Notes: generated by a model not told the origin, from the letters alone. Shown: positions 1-8,860, numbered from the stretch's first letter. The stretch: 64,000 bases of DNA from Hongsoonwoonella zoysiae (GCF_013266695.1 NZ_JABRXF010000002.1:744001-808000); one strand, 5' to 3'. Numbers and translations: made by a program.

Positions 1-398
1 CTCAAGCACTGATGACGCCGACCAGGGTTTACGTGAAGCCGCTTCTTGCGGCGATGAGGCGCACATCAGGCGTAAAGGCACTTGCTCATATCACTGGTGG
101 GGGGCTGCCTGAAAACCTTCCGCGCGTTCTTCCGCACACGCTTTGTGCCGAAATCGACCTTTCGGCGGTTTCCGTGCCACCTGTATTCAAATGGCTCGCG
201 GCGGAAGGCGGCGTGGCGCAAGCGGAAATGCTCAGGACTTTCAATTGCGGGATCGGCATGGTCGTCGTCGCTTCCAGACGGGAAGCCGGCATCATTCGCG
301 AAATTTTAGTCGAGGAAGGTGAGAAAGTCGTCGAAATCGGCCGTCTGGTTCCGCGTGAAGGCGAGGCCGTGGTCTTCAAAGGCGCACTGGAGCTTTGA
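1..398 (+). CDS. purM: Phosphoribosylformylglycinamidine cyclo-ligase (AIR synthetase), C-terminal part
   Basis: This is the 3' end of a gene cut by the window edge. The reading frame is open from base 3 (Gln-Ala-Leu-Met-Thr-Pro-Thr-Arg). The visible 130 or so residues match the C-terminal half of PurM: the TPTRVYVKP stretch, the [14 protein letters not shown] stretch, and a late segment with FNCGIGMVV. PurM makes aminoimidazole ribonucleotide from FGAM with ATP in de novo purine synthesis, in the cytosol. The stop TGA at 396-398 is one base before the purN start, so the two genes are an operon. The ATG at 12 is internal to the real protein, not its start. Confidence 0.95.
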   Translation, partial: QALMTPTRVYVKPLLAAMRRTSGVKALAHITGGGLPENLPRVLPHTLCAEIDLSAVSVPPVFKWLAAEGGVAQAEMLRTFNCGIGMVVVASRREAGIIREILVEEGEKVVEIGRLVPREGEAVVFKGALEL

Positions 399-399
399 G

Positions 400-1056
400 A
401 TGACGTTGCGGAAGCGCGTTGCCGTCCTGATTTCCGGACGCGGCAGCAACATGACCGCGCTGATCGAGGCCGCGCGCGCCAATGACTATCCCGCTGAAAT
501 CGCGCTTGTCGTGTCGAACGTGCCGGAGGCCGGCGGGCTTGAGAAAGCGTCGGCGGAGGGTATCGAAACTGCCACCATCGACCATCGCGGCCGCGGCTCT
601 CGACAGGCATTCGAGGAAGAACTCGACCGGGCAATCCGCGACAGGAATATCGATCTCATTTGCCTGGCCGGCTTCATGCGCATCCTTACGCCGTGGTTCA
701 CAGACCGTTGGCATGACCGTATTCTCAACATTCACCCGGCGCTGCTGCCATCCTTCAAAGGGCTTGATACCCACACTCGCGCCCTCGCCGAAGGCTGCCG
801 CATTCACGGCGCCACAGTCCATTTCGTCCGCAGCGAGATGGATGCCGGCCCGATTATCGTGCAGGGAGCGGTACCGGTGATGGACGGCGACGATGCCGCG
901 ACGCTCGCGGCACGCGTCCTCGCAGTGGAGCACAAGATCTATCCGCGAGCACTTGCGCTCGTAGCGTCAGAACGAACAAGTGTTGAGGGAATGCGCGTAC
1001 TAACAGGCGTTGAAGGCTCGAACGACTTCAGGTCCTTGATTGTACCGGAAAATTAG
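400..1056 (+). CDS. purN: Phosphoribosylglycinamide formyltransferase
   Basis: PurN transfers a formyl group from 10-formyl-THF to GAR in purine synthesis. The 218-residue protein has the usual length. It starts MTLRKRVAVLISGRGSNM, with the phosphate-binding GRGSN loop, and carries the catalytic residues N110 and H112 (NIHPALLPSFKG) and D148 in SEMDAGPI. A longer frame opens at 319 but would overlap purM, and ATG 400 fits the family start and lies one base after the purM stop. The gene overlaps the convergent regulator gene by 4 bp at the stop codons. Confidence 0.96.
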   Translation: MTLRKRVAVLISGRGSNMTALIEAARANDYPAEIALVVSNVPEAGGLEKASAEGIETATIDHRGRGSRQAFEEELDRAIRDRNIDLICLAGFMRILTPWFTDRWHDRILNIHPALLPSFKGLDTHTRALAEGCRIHGATVHFVRSEMDAGPIIVQGAVPVMDGDDAATLAARVLAVEHKIYPRALALVASERTSVEGMRVLTGVEGSNDFRSLIVPEN

Positions 1057-1775
1057 CTCGCTGCGACCTTCCGCTCCTGCTTGTAGCGTTCCAGTTCCAG
1101 GAGTTGCTGCTCCTTCCAGTCGGAGAAGAGTTTCTGTCGGTTCACCGGTGTGCGCCGGTTTGTAACCGTCATTTCGATAATCCGGTCCGTTCTGAAATTG
1201 CGAAAATCCTGACGCAACTCGCACCAGGCGCCGAGCACGCGCGATTGCTGGAAAAAACCGAGCACGATCGGCCAGATCCTGCGCCTTTCAGGCATACGAT
1301 CCGGCACTTGATAGAGAATTTCCACGATCTGCCCGCTCCTGAGCGCCGCGCGCAATTCAGGAAGTTCGATCCGCTCTTGCGGAAACGGCTCGAAAACGGG
1401 CGCATACAGGGGGATCTCGATAAATTCATCGCGCATCGTAGCGGGCAGCACCGCCGCGATTTTCGCCACCGCATTTCGCGCCGCCTTGGCCAACGCCGCA
1501 TCGCCTCTGCTTTCTGCCATGCGCAGGCCCAGCATGACGGCCTCCATCTCGTCGGTGTCGAACATCATTGGCGGGAGGTCGTAGCCTGCTTCGAGGATAT
1601 AGCCGACCCCGGCCTCACCGCGTATCGGCACGCCGCTTGCCTCCAGTGCCACCATGTCGCGATAGATAGTCCTTAGCGAAACCTCAAGCTCCTCCGCGAT
1701 GTAGCGCCCGCTTACCGGTCTTCGCTCACGCCTCAACACCTGGATGATCTGCAGCAGTCTGTCGGCGCGGCGCAT
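1053..1775 (-). CDS. YafY-type transcriptional regulator (HTH plus WYL domain)
   Basis: This is a 240-residue DNA-binding regulator. Residues 1-60 form a DeoR-like winged helix (MRRADRLLQIIQVLRR, then SLRTIYRDMVALEASGVPI), and the C-terminal half is a WYL-type ligand-sensing domain (about 130-200, ending near RTDRIIEM). I chose the ATG at 1775 rather than the upstream in-frame codon at 1814. The family starts at MRRADRL, and the longer start would fall inside the palindrome at 1808-1825. It is divergent from a GST gene, a common arrangement for YafY-type regulators, and probably controls that gene and itself. The effector is unknown. Confidence 0.88.
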   Translation of the reverse strand: MRRADRLLQIIQVLRRERRPVSGRYIAEELEVSLRTIYRDMVALEASGVPIRGEAGVGYILEAGYDLPPMMFDTDEMEAVMLGLRMAESRGDAALAKAARNAVAKIAAVLPATMRDEFIEIPLYAPVFEPFPQERIELPELRAALRSGQIVEILYQVPDRMPERRRIWPIVLGFFQQSRVLGAWCELRQDFRNFRTDRIIEMTVTNRRTPVNRQKLFSDWKEQQLLELERYKQERKVAAS

Positions 1776-1807
1776 CGTCAACGTCCCTGGAACCGAACGG
1801 GAGGATG

Positions 1808-1825
1808 CTGACATTATGCTGTCAG
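1808..1825. promoter_or_regulatory. Candidate operator: CTGACA-N6-TGTCAG palindrome
   Basis: A perfect 6-bp inverted repeat (CTGACA, spacer TTATGC, TGTCAG) lies between the divergent WYL regulator (start 1775) and GST gene (start 1873). Its position fits an operator bound by the neighbouring regulator. The palindrome is seen directly; binding is inferred. Confidence 0.55.
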
Positions 1826-1872
1826 TACTACTGGCGTATCAAGCGGCTATCCAAAAACCGGGAGATCACGTC

Positions 1873-2598
1873 ATGCTTACACTCATAGCTTTCCCTTCGA
1901 TGCCGGGGACCCGCAGCCTCAGCGCCTTTTGCTATAAGGCCGAAGCCCTGCTTGCCATGGCCGGCAAGCCGTATATCTGCGAATACATCGTCGATCTTTC
2001 CGTGACACCGCGCGGCAAGGTGCCGGTGCTGAGAGATGGCGAACTCGTCATACCCGACAGCGCGCTCATTCAGGCGCATCTGGAGCGTTACCACGGGCTA
2101 AATGCCGACAGGTCCCTGACAACAATGGAATTGTCAGTCGCGGAAGCATTCCGCCGCCTTGGCGAGGATCATCTCTATTGGGTGATCCTCTACAGCCGTT
2201 GGATCGACCCGCGAAACGAAACGACAATGATAAACGGCGTCTTGAGCGCACTGCCGGAAGATCAGCGTCAACCCGCCTTCATGGAAATCAGGCGATCGCT
2301 CGACGAGAAACTGGCCGCGCACGGCCTTGGCCTGCATGAACAAACGGCGATCTATGATGCCGGGCGCCGGGATCTCGATGCGATCGCGGGATATCTCGAC
2401 GACAAGGCGTTCTTTCTGGGCGACGAGCCAACCACGATCGATGCCACGATTGTGGGCCTTCTGTCGAACATCCTGAACCCGGCATTCACGTCGCCACTCA
2501 GGTCATATGCCGAGACGGTTCCGGCCTTCCGCGCCTATGTCATCCGCTTCGAGGAAGAGGTCTTCAAGGACAAGGCGATCGTCCCGGCTGCGGCCTGA
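1873..2598 (+). CDS. Glutathione S-transferase family protein
   Basis: This 241-residue soluble protein has a thioredoxin-fold N-terminal domain: MLTLIAFPSMPGTRSLSAFC, then the cis-Pro segment GKVPVLRDGE and the glutathione-contact PDSALI. An alpha-helical C-terminal domain follows. The frame is open from 1744, but ATG 1873 gives the usual GST N-terminus and leaves the divergent promoter and palindrome free. It is probably controlled by the adjacent WYL regulator and ends 8 bp from the convergent oxidoreductase gene. Its substrate cannot be read from sequence; membership in the GST superfamily is secure. Confidence 0.88.
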   Translation: MLTLIAFPSMPGTRSLSAFCYKAEALLAMAGKPYICEYIVDLSVTPRGKVPVLRDGELVIPDSALIQAHLERYHGLNADRSLTTMELSVAEAFRRLGEDHLYWVILYSRWIDPRNETTMINGVLSALPEDQRQPAFMEIRRSLDEKLAAHGLGLHEQTAIYDAGRRDLDAIAGYLDDKAFFLGDEPTTIDATIVGLLSNILNPAFTSPLRSYAETVPAFRAYVIRFEEEVFKDKAIVPAAA

Positions 2599-2606
2599 GA
2601 TGAAAC

Positions 2607-4694
2607 TCAGGCCTTCTTGATCCATATGGCGGTGTCGTGAAAAGCGGCTCCGCCATAGGGCGCGACAGGATCCGCTCCGGTCAGCGTGTTGATGCCGTTT
2701 CCATCGGGATACGCATCATTCGGCCAGATGCCTTCCGCGATTACCACGCCCTTTTTCAGGCCATCCGTCAACCTTGCGTGGAGCGTTACCCTGCCCCGCC
2801 GGTTGCCGAGAACGACGAGATCGCCATCTTCGATACCGAGAGCGCTCGCATCACCGGGAAGGATCATCACCTCCGGCCGGCCTTCCTTTTTTCGCGATCC
2901 CTGCGTTTCGTTGAACGTGGAATTGAGGAAAGATCTTGCAGGCGAGGTCGCAAGGCGGAAGGGGTGGGTTTCATCCGCTTCCTCAACCACAGGCCAGTAA
3001 TCGGGCAAGACCGGCATATCCGCCCAGGGCCCCATCGGCCCGTTGTTGGCGGCCGGAATACGGGTCCAGTCAGGCTTGAAGCGGAACTTGCCATCGGGAT
3101 AGGCGAAGCCGTTGATATAATGCGCTGTTTCGAAATCGGGCTGGCAATCGAGCCAGCGCTTTTCCTCCAGTTCCTCAAGCGTTCCGTAGCCGGATTTCTG
3201 CAACATCCAGTCGATGTGCTCACGGGCCGTCATGCCGAAGCCGGGATGTTGCTTCGCCCCCGTGCGGCGCGCTATCTCATTCTGGACAAACAGGTTTTCC
3301 CTGGCTTCACCGGGCCCGTCCGTCAGCTTCGGTCCGAAAATGAGGTACTGGTGTCCGCCACCCTTGTAGATGTCGTCATGCTCCAGAAACTGCGTTGCGG
3401 GCAGGACGACATCGGCCATCTGCGCCGTTTCGGTCATGAATTGTTCGTGCACGCAAACGAACAGGTCCTCTCGGGAAAACCCTTCTTTTACAAGGGCTTG
3501 CTCGGGCGCTACCGAAACCGGGTTGGTGTTCTGGATTAGCATTGCCGCCACAGGCGGGCCATCCTGAAGCGCCTCACGGTCGTCAGTCAGGATGCGCCCG
3601 ATCAGGCACTGGTCAAGTTTCCTCGTAGTTTCATCAACGATATCAAGACCTTCGACCATGGTCTTGTTAAGTTCATAGATACGCCCGTTGTTGTGGAAAG
3701 CACCGCCACCTTCGTATTTCCACGCTCCGGTGACGGAGGCGATGCAGGAAGCGGCATGCATCGAAACAGTGCCGTTGCGTGAGCGGGTGAAACCATAGCC
3801 GAGGCGGAAGAATGTCCGTTTCGTCTCGCCCACCAGACGGGAAAAACTCTCGATCTCGTCAATCGTCAGACCGGTGATAGATGCGGCCCATTCAGGCGTG
3901 CGCGTCTTCACATGCGCTTCGAGCTCACGCGGCGCATCGGTATATTTTTCAAGGTACTCGCGATCCGCATATCCGTCGCGGAAGAGGACATGCATCACCG
4001 CGCAGGCAAGTGCCGCATCCGTGCCCGGTTTCAGCACAAGGCCTATATCGGCCTGTTTCAGCGTTTCCGTCGGATAGACATCTATCACGACGATTTTCGC
4101 GCCACGCGTTTTCCTTGCCATCACCGCGTGGGTCATGACGTTGACCTGCGTGTTGACCGGGTTCGTGCCCCAGATCACCACCAGATCGGACACCGCCATC
4201 TCGCGTGGATCTGGCCCCGCAAGCCGTCCCGTCCCGGCGATATAGCCATTCCAGGCCATATTCGTGCAGATCGTATCATATTGGCGGGAATAGCTTTTAG
4301 CGTGCCGCAGCCGATGCAGGCCATCGCGCTGTACAAGGCCCATGGTACCGGCGAAATGATATGGCCAGACGGCCTCGGCACCAAAACGTTCTTCCGCCTC
4401 CAGAAATTTCTCAGCAACGATATCCAGCGCCTTTTCCCACGAAACACGCTCGAACCGCCCATCCCCCTTTGCACCGACACGCACGAGCGGATGCGTCAAC
4501 CGGTCGGGGTGGTAGAGCCGCTCGGCATAACGGGCAACCTTGGCGCAGATGACGCCGGCGGTGTAGCGGTTGTCCTTCGCGCCGCGAATACGCCCGATCC
4601 TGCCGTCCGGCATCACTTCAACGTCGAGCGCGCAGGTCGACGGGCAATCGTGCGGGCAGGCGGAAGAGCGGATAACCGGCGCGTTCATGGGCAT
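2607..4694 (-). CDS. Molybdopterin-dependent oxidoreductase (BisC/DMSO-reductase superfamily)
   Basis: This 695-residue protein belongs to the bis-MGD molybdoenzyme superfamily. An N-terminal [4Fe-4S] site is visible (CPHDCPSTC, then ICAKVARY). The pterin-binding segments DLVVIWGTNPVNTQVNVM and AMLIQNTNPVSVAPEQ are present, and the C-terminal molydopterin dinucleotide-binding domain follows from about residue 570 (FRLATSPARSFLNSTF, PYGGAAFHDTAIW). There is no Tat signal, so it should be cytosolic. No partner subunit is adjacent, and the electron donor and substrate are unknown. It could be formate-dehydrogenase-like or a biotin or methionine sulfoxide reductase type. The GTG/ATG choice at the start is not critical: ATGs at 4694 and 4688 are both possible. 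Confidence 0.9.
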   Translation of the reverse strand: MPMNAPVIRSSACPHDCPSTCALDVEVMPDGRIGRIRGAKDNRYTAGVICAKVARYAERLYHPDRLTHPLVRVGAKGDGRFERVSWEKALDIVAEKFLEAEERFGAEAVWPYHFAGTMGLVQRDGLHRLRHAKSYSRQYDTICTNMAWNGYIAGTGRLAGPDPREMAVSDLVVIWGTNPVNTQVNVMTHAVMARKTRGAKIVVIDVYPTETLKQADIGLVLKPGTDAALACAVMHVLFRDGYADREYLEKYTDAPRELEAHVKTRTPEWAASITGLTIDEIESFSRLVGETKRTFFRLGYGFTRSRNGTVSMHAASCIASVTGAWKYEGGGAFHNNGRIYELNKTMVEGLDIVDETTRKLDQCLIGRILTDDREALQDGPPVAAMLIQNTNPVSVAPEQALVKEGFSREDLFVCVHEQFMTETAQMADVVLPATQFLEHDDIYKGGGHQYLIFGPKLTDGPGEARENLFVQNEIARRTGAKQHPGFGMTAREHIDWMLQKSGYGTLEELEEKRWLDCQPDFETAHYINGFAYPDGKFRFKPDWTRIPAANNGPMGPWADMPVLPDYWPVVEEADETHPFRLATSPARSFLNSTFNETQGSRKKEGRPEVMILPGDASALGIEDGDLVVLGNRRGRVTLHARLTDGLKKGVVIAEGIWPNDAYPDGNGINTLTGADPVAPYGGAAFHDTAIWIKKA

Positions 4695-4813
4695 TCCATC
4701 GCGAGGATAAATTCCAGAAAGACGGTGTTTGTCGACCCGATGGCCGCCTCTGTCAAGCCGCCGGCAATTGGCGAAGTTCCGCCATTTGGCCAGTTCGTCC
4801 GCTTGCGTCGAGG

Positions 4814-4849
4814 AAAAAGAAAAACAGGGCCGGCTCGACGCCGGCCCTG
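4814..4849 (-). terminator. Rho-independent terminator downstream of ndk
   Basis: A perfect 10-bp stem (CAGGGCCGGC / GCCGGCCCTG, 4825-4834 and 4840-4849) has a 5-nt loop. On the minus strand it is followed by a T-rich run (complement of 4814-4824). It sits 35 bp past the ndk stop. Confidence 0.85.
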
Positions 4850-4883
4850 CCCAAAAAGGTTATCGAGAAATCCGACGGCGATT

Positions 4884-5306
4884 TCAGCCGACGATTTCGG
4901 TCTGCGAGAACCAGTAGGCGATTTCCTCCGCCGCAGTCTCAGCCGCATCGGAGCCATGGACGGAGTTTTCACCGATGGATTCGGCGTATTTCTTGCGGAT
5001 CGTGCCTTCCGCGGCGTCCGCCGGATTGGTCGCACCCATCACTTCGCGGTTCTTCGCGATCGCATTCTCGCCTTCCAGAACCTGGACGACGGTCGGACCG
5101 GAGGACATGAATTCCACCAGTTCGTCAAAGAACGGACGTTCCTTGTGGACCGCGTAGAAACCTTCCGCCTCGCGGCGAGACATCCACACGCGCTTGGAAG
5201 CAACCACGCGAAGGCCGGCTTCTTCCAGCATGGCCGTGATGGCGCCGGTCAGGTTGCGCTTGGTCGCATCCGGCTTGATCATCGAGAAAGTGCGTTCGAT
5301 CGCCAT
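4884..5306 (-). CDS. ndk: Nucleoside diphosphate kinase
   Basis: Ndk moves the gamma phosphate between nucleoside di- and triphosphates through a phosphohistidine. The 140-residue length is standard. The protein starts [14 protein letters not shown] with the conserved lysine, and the catalytic histidine is H117 in [10 protein letters not shown]. The gene has its own terminator at 4814-4849 and a 210-bp upstream spacer, so it is probably transcribed alone. Confidence 0.98.
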   Translation of the reverse strand: MAIERTFSMIKPDATKRNLTGAITAMLEEAGLRVVASKRVWMSRREAEGFYAVHKERPFFDELVEFMSSGPTVVQVLEGENAIAKNREVMGATNPADAAEGTIRKKYAESIGENSVHGSDAAETAAEEIAYWFSQTEIVG

Positions 5307-5471
5307 AAATCCAGTCCCGTCTTGTCATTACGCAGGCGGCGTTCGGTTCGCCGCGGCTGCGAGCATTTTGAACCCGATAAAGACAAGCCGGCACCGCGCC
5401 GAAAGCGCTCGCCGGCTCATCCCCGTTGCGGGCACGGGTATAGCCTTGTGCCTTGATCGCCGCAAGGCCGG

Positions 5472-5493
5472 AAAACGGGGCTCAACACCCCCG
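5472..5493 (-). terminator. Probable terminator of the downstream-facing GST gene
   Basis: On the minus strand, CGGGG-GTGTTGAG-CCCCG is followed by TTTT. It lies about 25 bp past the stop of the GST gene at 5517. The stem is short (5 bp), so this is a moderate call. Confidence 0.5.
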
Positions 5494-5516
5494 GCCGCAG
5501 ACGATGGCGCACGAGG

Positions 5517-6221
5517 TCAAGCCGCAGCAGCCGCCTGACCGGTTGCGACCTTGCGGCCGAGACCGTCATACATGTCGAGCAAGCGCTCGAACCAGGCATG
5601 CACCGGGGTGCCGGCTTCCAGAAGCTCGATATCGCTGACCACTCTACCCCACTGGAGAGCGGCGAAGATAACGTAGTCGCCGTAAAGCGGCGCATCGCCG
5701 CCGATAAACGGCTGATTGCCGAGCATGATTTCCAGCGGCTTCAGCGCCTTGGCGAGATCGCCCAGGCGGTTTTCACGACCGGCCTGCACTTCTTCAAGCG
5801 TCTTGCCGAAACGCTCTTCGCGGGTGGTGCGGAAATAGGCCTGGTCTTCCGGTGCCAGAACGTCGTGGACATCCTTGACGACGAGCGAAGCGAAAATCGG
5901 CATCAAAGAGATGATGTAACCTTCGACGAAGCGGCTGGCGGCACGCCCGCCATCACCGCCGAAGAGGCTCGGCTTGTCCGGGTAGGTGTCTTCGAGATAG
6001 GTCGCGATCGCCCAGCTGTCGCAAATGGCCCTGTCGCCATCAACGAGGATCGGCACCGTCTTGCCGGCGTCCGGCGCGATGTCCTTGATCTTCGTGAAGG
6101 GTGTCGGGCGAACTTCAACCTCGATCCCCTTGTGCGCCAGGGCGTAGACGGTACGCCAGCAATAGGGGCTGAAACGCTGTTCGGGATTGGCGCCGCACAG
6201 ATCGTACAGGATCGGTTTCAA
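5517..6221 (-). CDS. Glutathione S-transferase family protein
   Basis: This 234-residue GST-fold protein begins KPILYDLCGANPEQRFSPYC and has an SPYCWRT active-site region, the cis-Pro segment KTVPILVDGD and the CDSWAIATYLE motif. A helical C-terminal domain follows. I set the start at a TTG (6221) because GGAGG lies 6 bp before it and the family begins at this point. The ATG at 6245 would place that Shine-Dalgarno sequence inside the coding region. It resembles the GSTs linked with beta-etherase or maleylacetoacetate isomerase-like families, but the substrate is not determined. The C-terminus ends in an alanine run. Confidence 0.85.
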   Translation of the reverse strand: MKPILYDLCGANPEQRFSPYCWRTVYALAHKGIEVEVRPTPFTKIKDIAPDAGKTVPILVDGDRAICDSWAIATYLEDTYPDKPSLFGGDGGRAASRFVEGYIISLMPIFASLVVKDVHDVLAPEDQAYFRTTREERFGKTLEEVQAGRENRLGDLAKALKPLEIMLGNQPFIGGDAPLYGDYVIFAALQWGRVVSDIELLEAGTPVHAWFERLLDMYDGLGRKVATGQAAAAA

Positions 6222-6450
6222 GGGTAACCTCCAGTAATGGGTCATCGTTCGCGCGCGAAACTAACCGCATTCGACGCAACTTCGAAGCACGGCTGCGTGA
6301 TCGACCGTACGGAATTCCGCATCCAGCGCGCGAAATGGCGGCTCAAGCGGCAGATTGGCCCAAATTTGACGCCGCTCAATGCGCACACGGCCGCTCCATG
6401 CTTTCATAAATCCATTGGAAACCGATGCGTCTTTGGAAAGCGAGGTCGGG

Positions 6451-6978
6451 ATGAAGGCCGCATTGCTCATGTTCGCAGAATACAACCGCTGGGCCAACGC
6501 CCGTATTCTGAAAGCCTGTGATGAGCTTACATCGGAAGAATACCACCGCGATCTCGGCGCGTTCTTCCGGTCTGTGCACGGCACGCTCGACCATCTGCTC
6601 GTCGCCGATCTCATATGGATGCATCGCTTCACGGGCCTTGGAGATTCACTCGACAGCCTGGACGAAGTGCTGACGGAGGACTTTGCGTCCCTGAAGGAGC
6701 GTCGCGAAAGCGTGGACGGACGTATTCTCGGCTTCATACAGCAATTGAACGAATCCGACATCATGCGCCCAATCCTCTATCGCACCATCCGCAAGCCTTT
6801 GGTGATGGAGCAGCCGCTCGGTTCGGCCATGTTCCACTTCTTCAATCACCAGACCCACCATCGCGGTCAGGCGCATGCTTTCCTGACGATGCTTGGCAAG
6901 AAGCCAGAAGCGCTCGACATGATCTACTTCCAGCGCGAAACCGGGATTGGAATGTCGAAAGACGCATCGGCGGCGTGA
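6451..6978 (+). CDS. DinB-family protein
   Basis: This 175-residue protein has the DinB four-helix fold. Three histidines that form the usual metal site are visible: SVHGTLDHLL near residue 47, and FFNHQTHHRGQ near residue 132. ATG 6451 follows a GAGGTCGGG Shine-Dalgarno stretch, and the longer open frame from 6379 adds residues unlike the family. DinB-like proteins bind a divalent metal. Some act as thiol-dependent transferases or hydrolases and most are uncharacterised, so no reaction is assigned. It is divergent from the GST at 6221. Confidence 0.88.
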   Translation: MKAALLMFAEYNRWANARILKACDELTSEEYHRDLGAFFRSVHGTLDHLLVADLIWMHRFTGLGDSLDSLDEVLTEDFASLKERRESVDGRILGFIQQLNESDIMRPILYRTIRKPLVMEQPLGSAMFHFFNHQTHHRGQAHAFLTMLGKKPEALDMIYFQRETGIGMSKDASAA

Positions 6979-6994
6979 TCCCGATCATAAGCGA

Positions 6995-7201
6995 TCAACC
7001 GTGCCAGTGCTCCACGTGGATGAAACCGGAGAACGGACGGCCTTCCATCTCGCACACGTCTTTCAGGCATCGGCGATAGAATGTGACATTCATATAGCCC
7101 TCAAACCGGATGAAACAGGGTTCGTTGACCGGCCCCTGATACTGCTGCCAGCAAGCTTCCCAATACGGATTTGCCAGGGTTGGACCGAGTCGGCGCGGCA
7201 T
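6995..7201 (-). CDS. Small hypothetical protein, 68 aa
   Basis: The frame encodes 68 residues rich in aromatic residues and Cys (PYWEACWQQYQGPVNEPC near the N-terminus, then YRRCLKDVCEMEGRP). It is convergent with the DinB gene. No clear Shine-Dalgarno site precedes the ATG, and the frame is open about 14 codons further upstream without a normal start. It may be the tail of a decayed gene or a genuine small protein. The rest of the 6979-7457 spacer shows nothing else I can support. Confidence 0.38.
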   Translation of the reverse strand: MPRRLGPTLANPYWEACWQQYQGPVNEPCFIRFEGYMNVTFYRRCLKDVCEMEGRPFSGFIHVEHWHG

Positions 7202-7457
7202 CGAAATCAGGTGTAGCGGCGGGATTTTCGCTTGAATCCTTCTTCACCTCGAAGACATTGATGGCCCCCGGCGTCGCCTGTTCCCACCTTCGACCGAGTA
7301 ACGCGCAAGCGAGGAATATTTATCCGCCGTGTTTGCCAGCGTGCCGAGGCATCTGCGATAGTCCTTGCCACTTTCCGATTCACAGGCAGGGATCGCTTGC
7401 GCCGGACATGCCGCAAACGCCTGCCCTTCAAACAGATTTCGAAAAAAGGACAATGCC

Positions 7458-8582
7458 ATGGCGGAGCCGGATGTCGACGCGCTGGTTGAAGGCATCAACC
7501 ACTGGGTAGAGGTGGAGACGAATACGCCCGATGCCACCGACCTCGACCGGCTGCTGGGCATCGTCGCGGGCGAAGCTTCGGGTTTCGGTGCCGGCATCAA
7601 GCGTTTTCCGGGCCGCGAAGGATACGGTGGACACCTTCTGGTGCGCTCGCCTTGGGGCGGTCTGGACGAGCCTTATATCCTGACCCTGAGCCATCTGGAT
7701 ACCGTACATCCCAAAGGCACGCTCGCCACCGCGCTTCCCATCCGCCGCGACGGCGACAGGCTGTATGGCCCGGGCGTCTGTGACATGAAGGCAGGCGCCT
7801 ATATCGCGCTCGATGCGATGCGCCGCATCGCCGAGGAGCGGAAGGCCCCGTCCCTGCCTGTCTGGCACCTCTTCACTTCGGATGAGGAAGTCGGCAGCCC
7901 GACATCCCAAGCGCTGATCGAGGAACTGGGCGGGCGCGCGAAATACTGCATCGTGACGGAGCCTGCGCGCAACGGCGGGCATATCGTAACGGCGCGCAAA
8001 GGGGTTGCCCGCTTTCAACTGGCTGTGGAAGGGCGCCCTTCGCACGCGGGGGCGCGCCATCAGGACGGGCGCAGCGCAATCAGGGAACTGGCACATCAGA
8101 TCCTGACGCTTGAAGCGATGACCGATTACGAACGCGGTATCACCGTCAACGTCGGCGTGATTTCAGGCGGCACCGGCTCCAACGTGATTGCCCAGCACGC
8201 GCGCGCGGAAATCGACCTGCGCGTGCCGACGGCGCAAGCCGGCCAGGAAATGGTCGAGAAAATCATGAACCTCAAGCCGCAGACTGACGGCTGTACCGTC
8301 ACAGTGACGGGCGGAATGAACCGTCCGCCGTTCGAGCAGAGTGACGCTTCGAAACGCCTGTTCGACCATGCCGCCGGACTGGCCCAGGAAATCGGCTTCG
8401 AATTGATCGGCGAACATACGGGGGGCGGATCGGACGGCAACTTCATCGCCGACAAGTTGGCGACGATCGACGGGATGGGAGCCGACGGCAACGGCGCCCA
8501 TACGCTTGAAGAGCACATCTTCATCTCATCGCTCGTTCCGCGCATGACGCTCATCAAGCGGCTTTACGAAACACTTGAGTGA
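7458..8582 (+). CDS. M20-family metallopeptidase (carboxypeptidase G2-like)
   Basis: This 374-residue di-zinc hydrolase has the M20 ligand set: H79 in LSHLDTVHP with D81, D109 in GVCDMKAG, the E143/E144 pair in TSDEEVGS, an Asp/Glu after KYCIVTEPA, and a late His in GAHTLEEHIF. The dimerisation insert spans about 175-285. A purine-rich AAAAAAGGA precedes ATG 7458; the longer frame from 7365 has no family-like sequence. There is no signal peptide, so it is cytosolic. The family removes C-terminal Glu or deacylates amino acids, but the exact substrate is unknown. Confidence 0.88.
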   Translation: MAEPDVDALVEGINHWVEVETNTPDATDLDRLLGIVAGEASGFGAGIKRFPGREGYGGHLLVRSPWGGLDEPYILTLSHLDTVHPKGTLATALPIRRDGDRLYGPGVCDMKAGAYIALDAMRRIAEERKAPSLPVWHLFTSDEEVGSPTSQALIEELGGRAKYCIVTEPARNGGHIVTARKGVARFQLAVEGRPSHAGARHQDGRSAIRELAHQILTLEAMTDYERGITVNVGVISGGTGSNVIAQHARAEIDLRVPTAQAGQEMVEKIMNLKPQTDGCTVTVTGGMNRPPFEQSDASKRLFDHAAGLAQEIGFELIGEHTGGGSDGNFIADKLATIDGMGADGNGAHTLEEHIFISSLVPRMTLIKRLYETLE

Positions 8583-8617
8583 GCGGAACCGCAGCGTCGC
8601 AAATGCGCCTTTAGGGC

Positions 8618-8773
8618 ACCTTCTCCCCGACCCTCTCCCGCCAAACTCGGGTGTTCCCGAGTTTGGAAGATAAATGGCGAAGTCGGAAACATCCGACGCC
8701 CAAACTCGGGTGTTCCCGAGTTTGGAAAATAAATGGCGAAGTCGGAAACATCCGACTTCGCGGGGAGAAGGTG
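8618..8773. repeat. Compound palindromic repeat with a tandem 59-bp duplication
   Basis: Two near-identical 59-bp units (8641-8699 and 8700-8758) each contain two hairpins. The first is CCAAACTCGGG-TGTT-CCCGAGTTTGG. The second is GAAGTCGGA-AACA-TCCGACTTC, which is complete only in unit 2. The pair is enclosed by an outer inverted repeat CACCTTCTCCCCG (8618-8630) / CGGGGAGAAGGTG (8761-8773). It is non-coding and lies past the M20 peptidase stop. Confidence 0.85.
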
Positions 8774-8860
8774 CGCAAGTGGCCCCTCCTCTACCCGATA
8801 TCAAGTGCAACAAATTGGGACACCGCGTAATTCAGGAGCATAAATGCCGACCGCAGGCTC

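Noticed and set aside
3912-5456. 514-codon open frame on the plus strand
   Set aside because: It lies antisense to the molybdopterin oxidoreductase and ndk, is rich in Arg/His/Gly, and has no recognisable domain. It is a GC-rich shadow of those genes.
7365-7457. Longer N-terminus for the M20 peptidase
   Set aside because: The extension has no family similarity, and a purine-rich site (AAAAAAGGA) directly precedes ATG 7458.
6979-7457. Other frames in the spacer after the DinB gene
   Set aside because: Apart from the 68-codon frame at 6995-7201, the open frames are short, lack ribosome sites and have no recognisable sequence.
8641-8758. Two repeats that could be read as a CRISPR array start
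   Set aside because: There are only two copies, no spacer between them, and each unit is itself a double hairpin. No cas gene is in the window.
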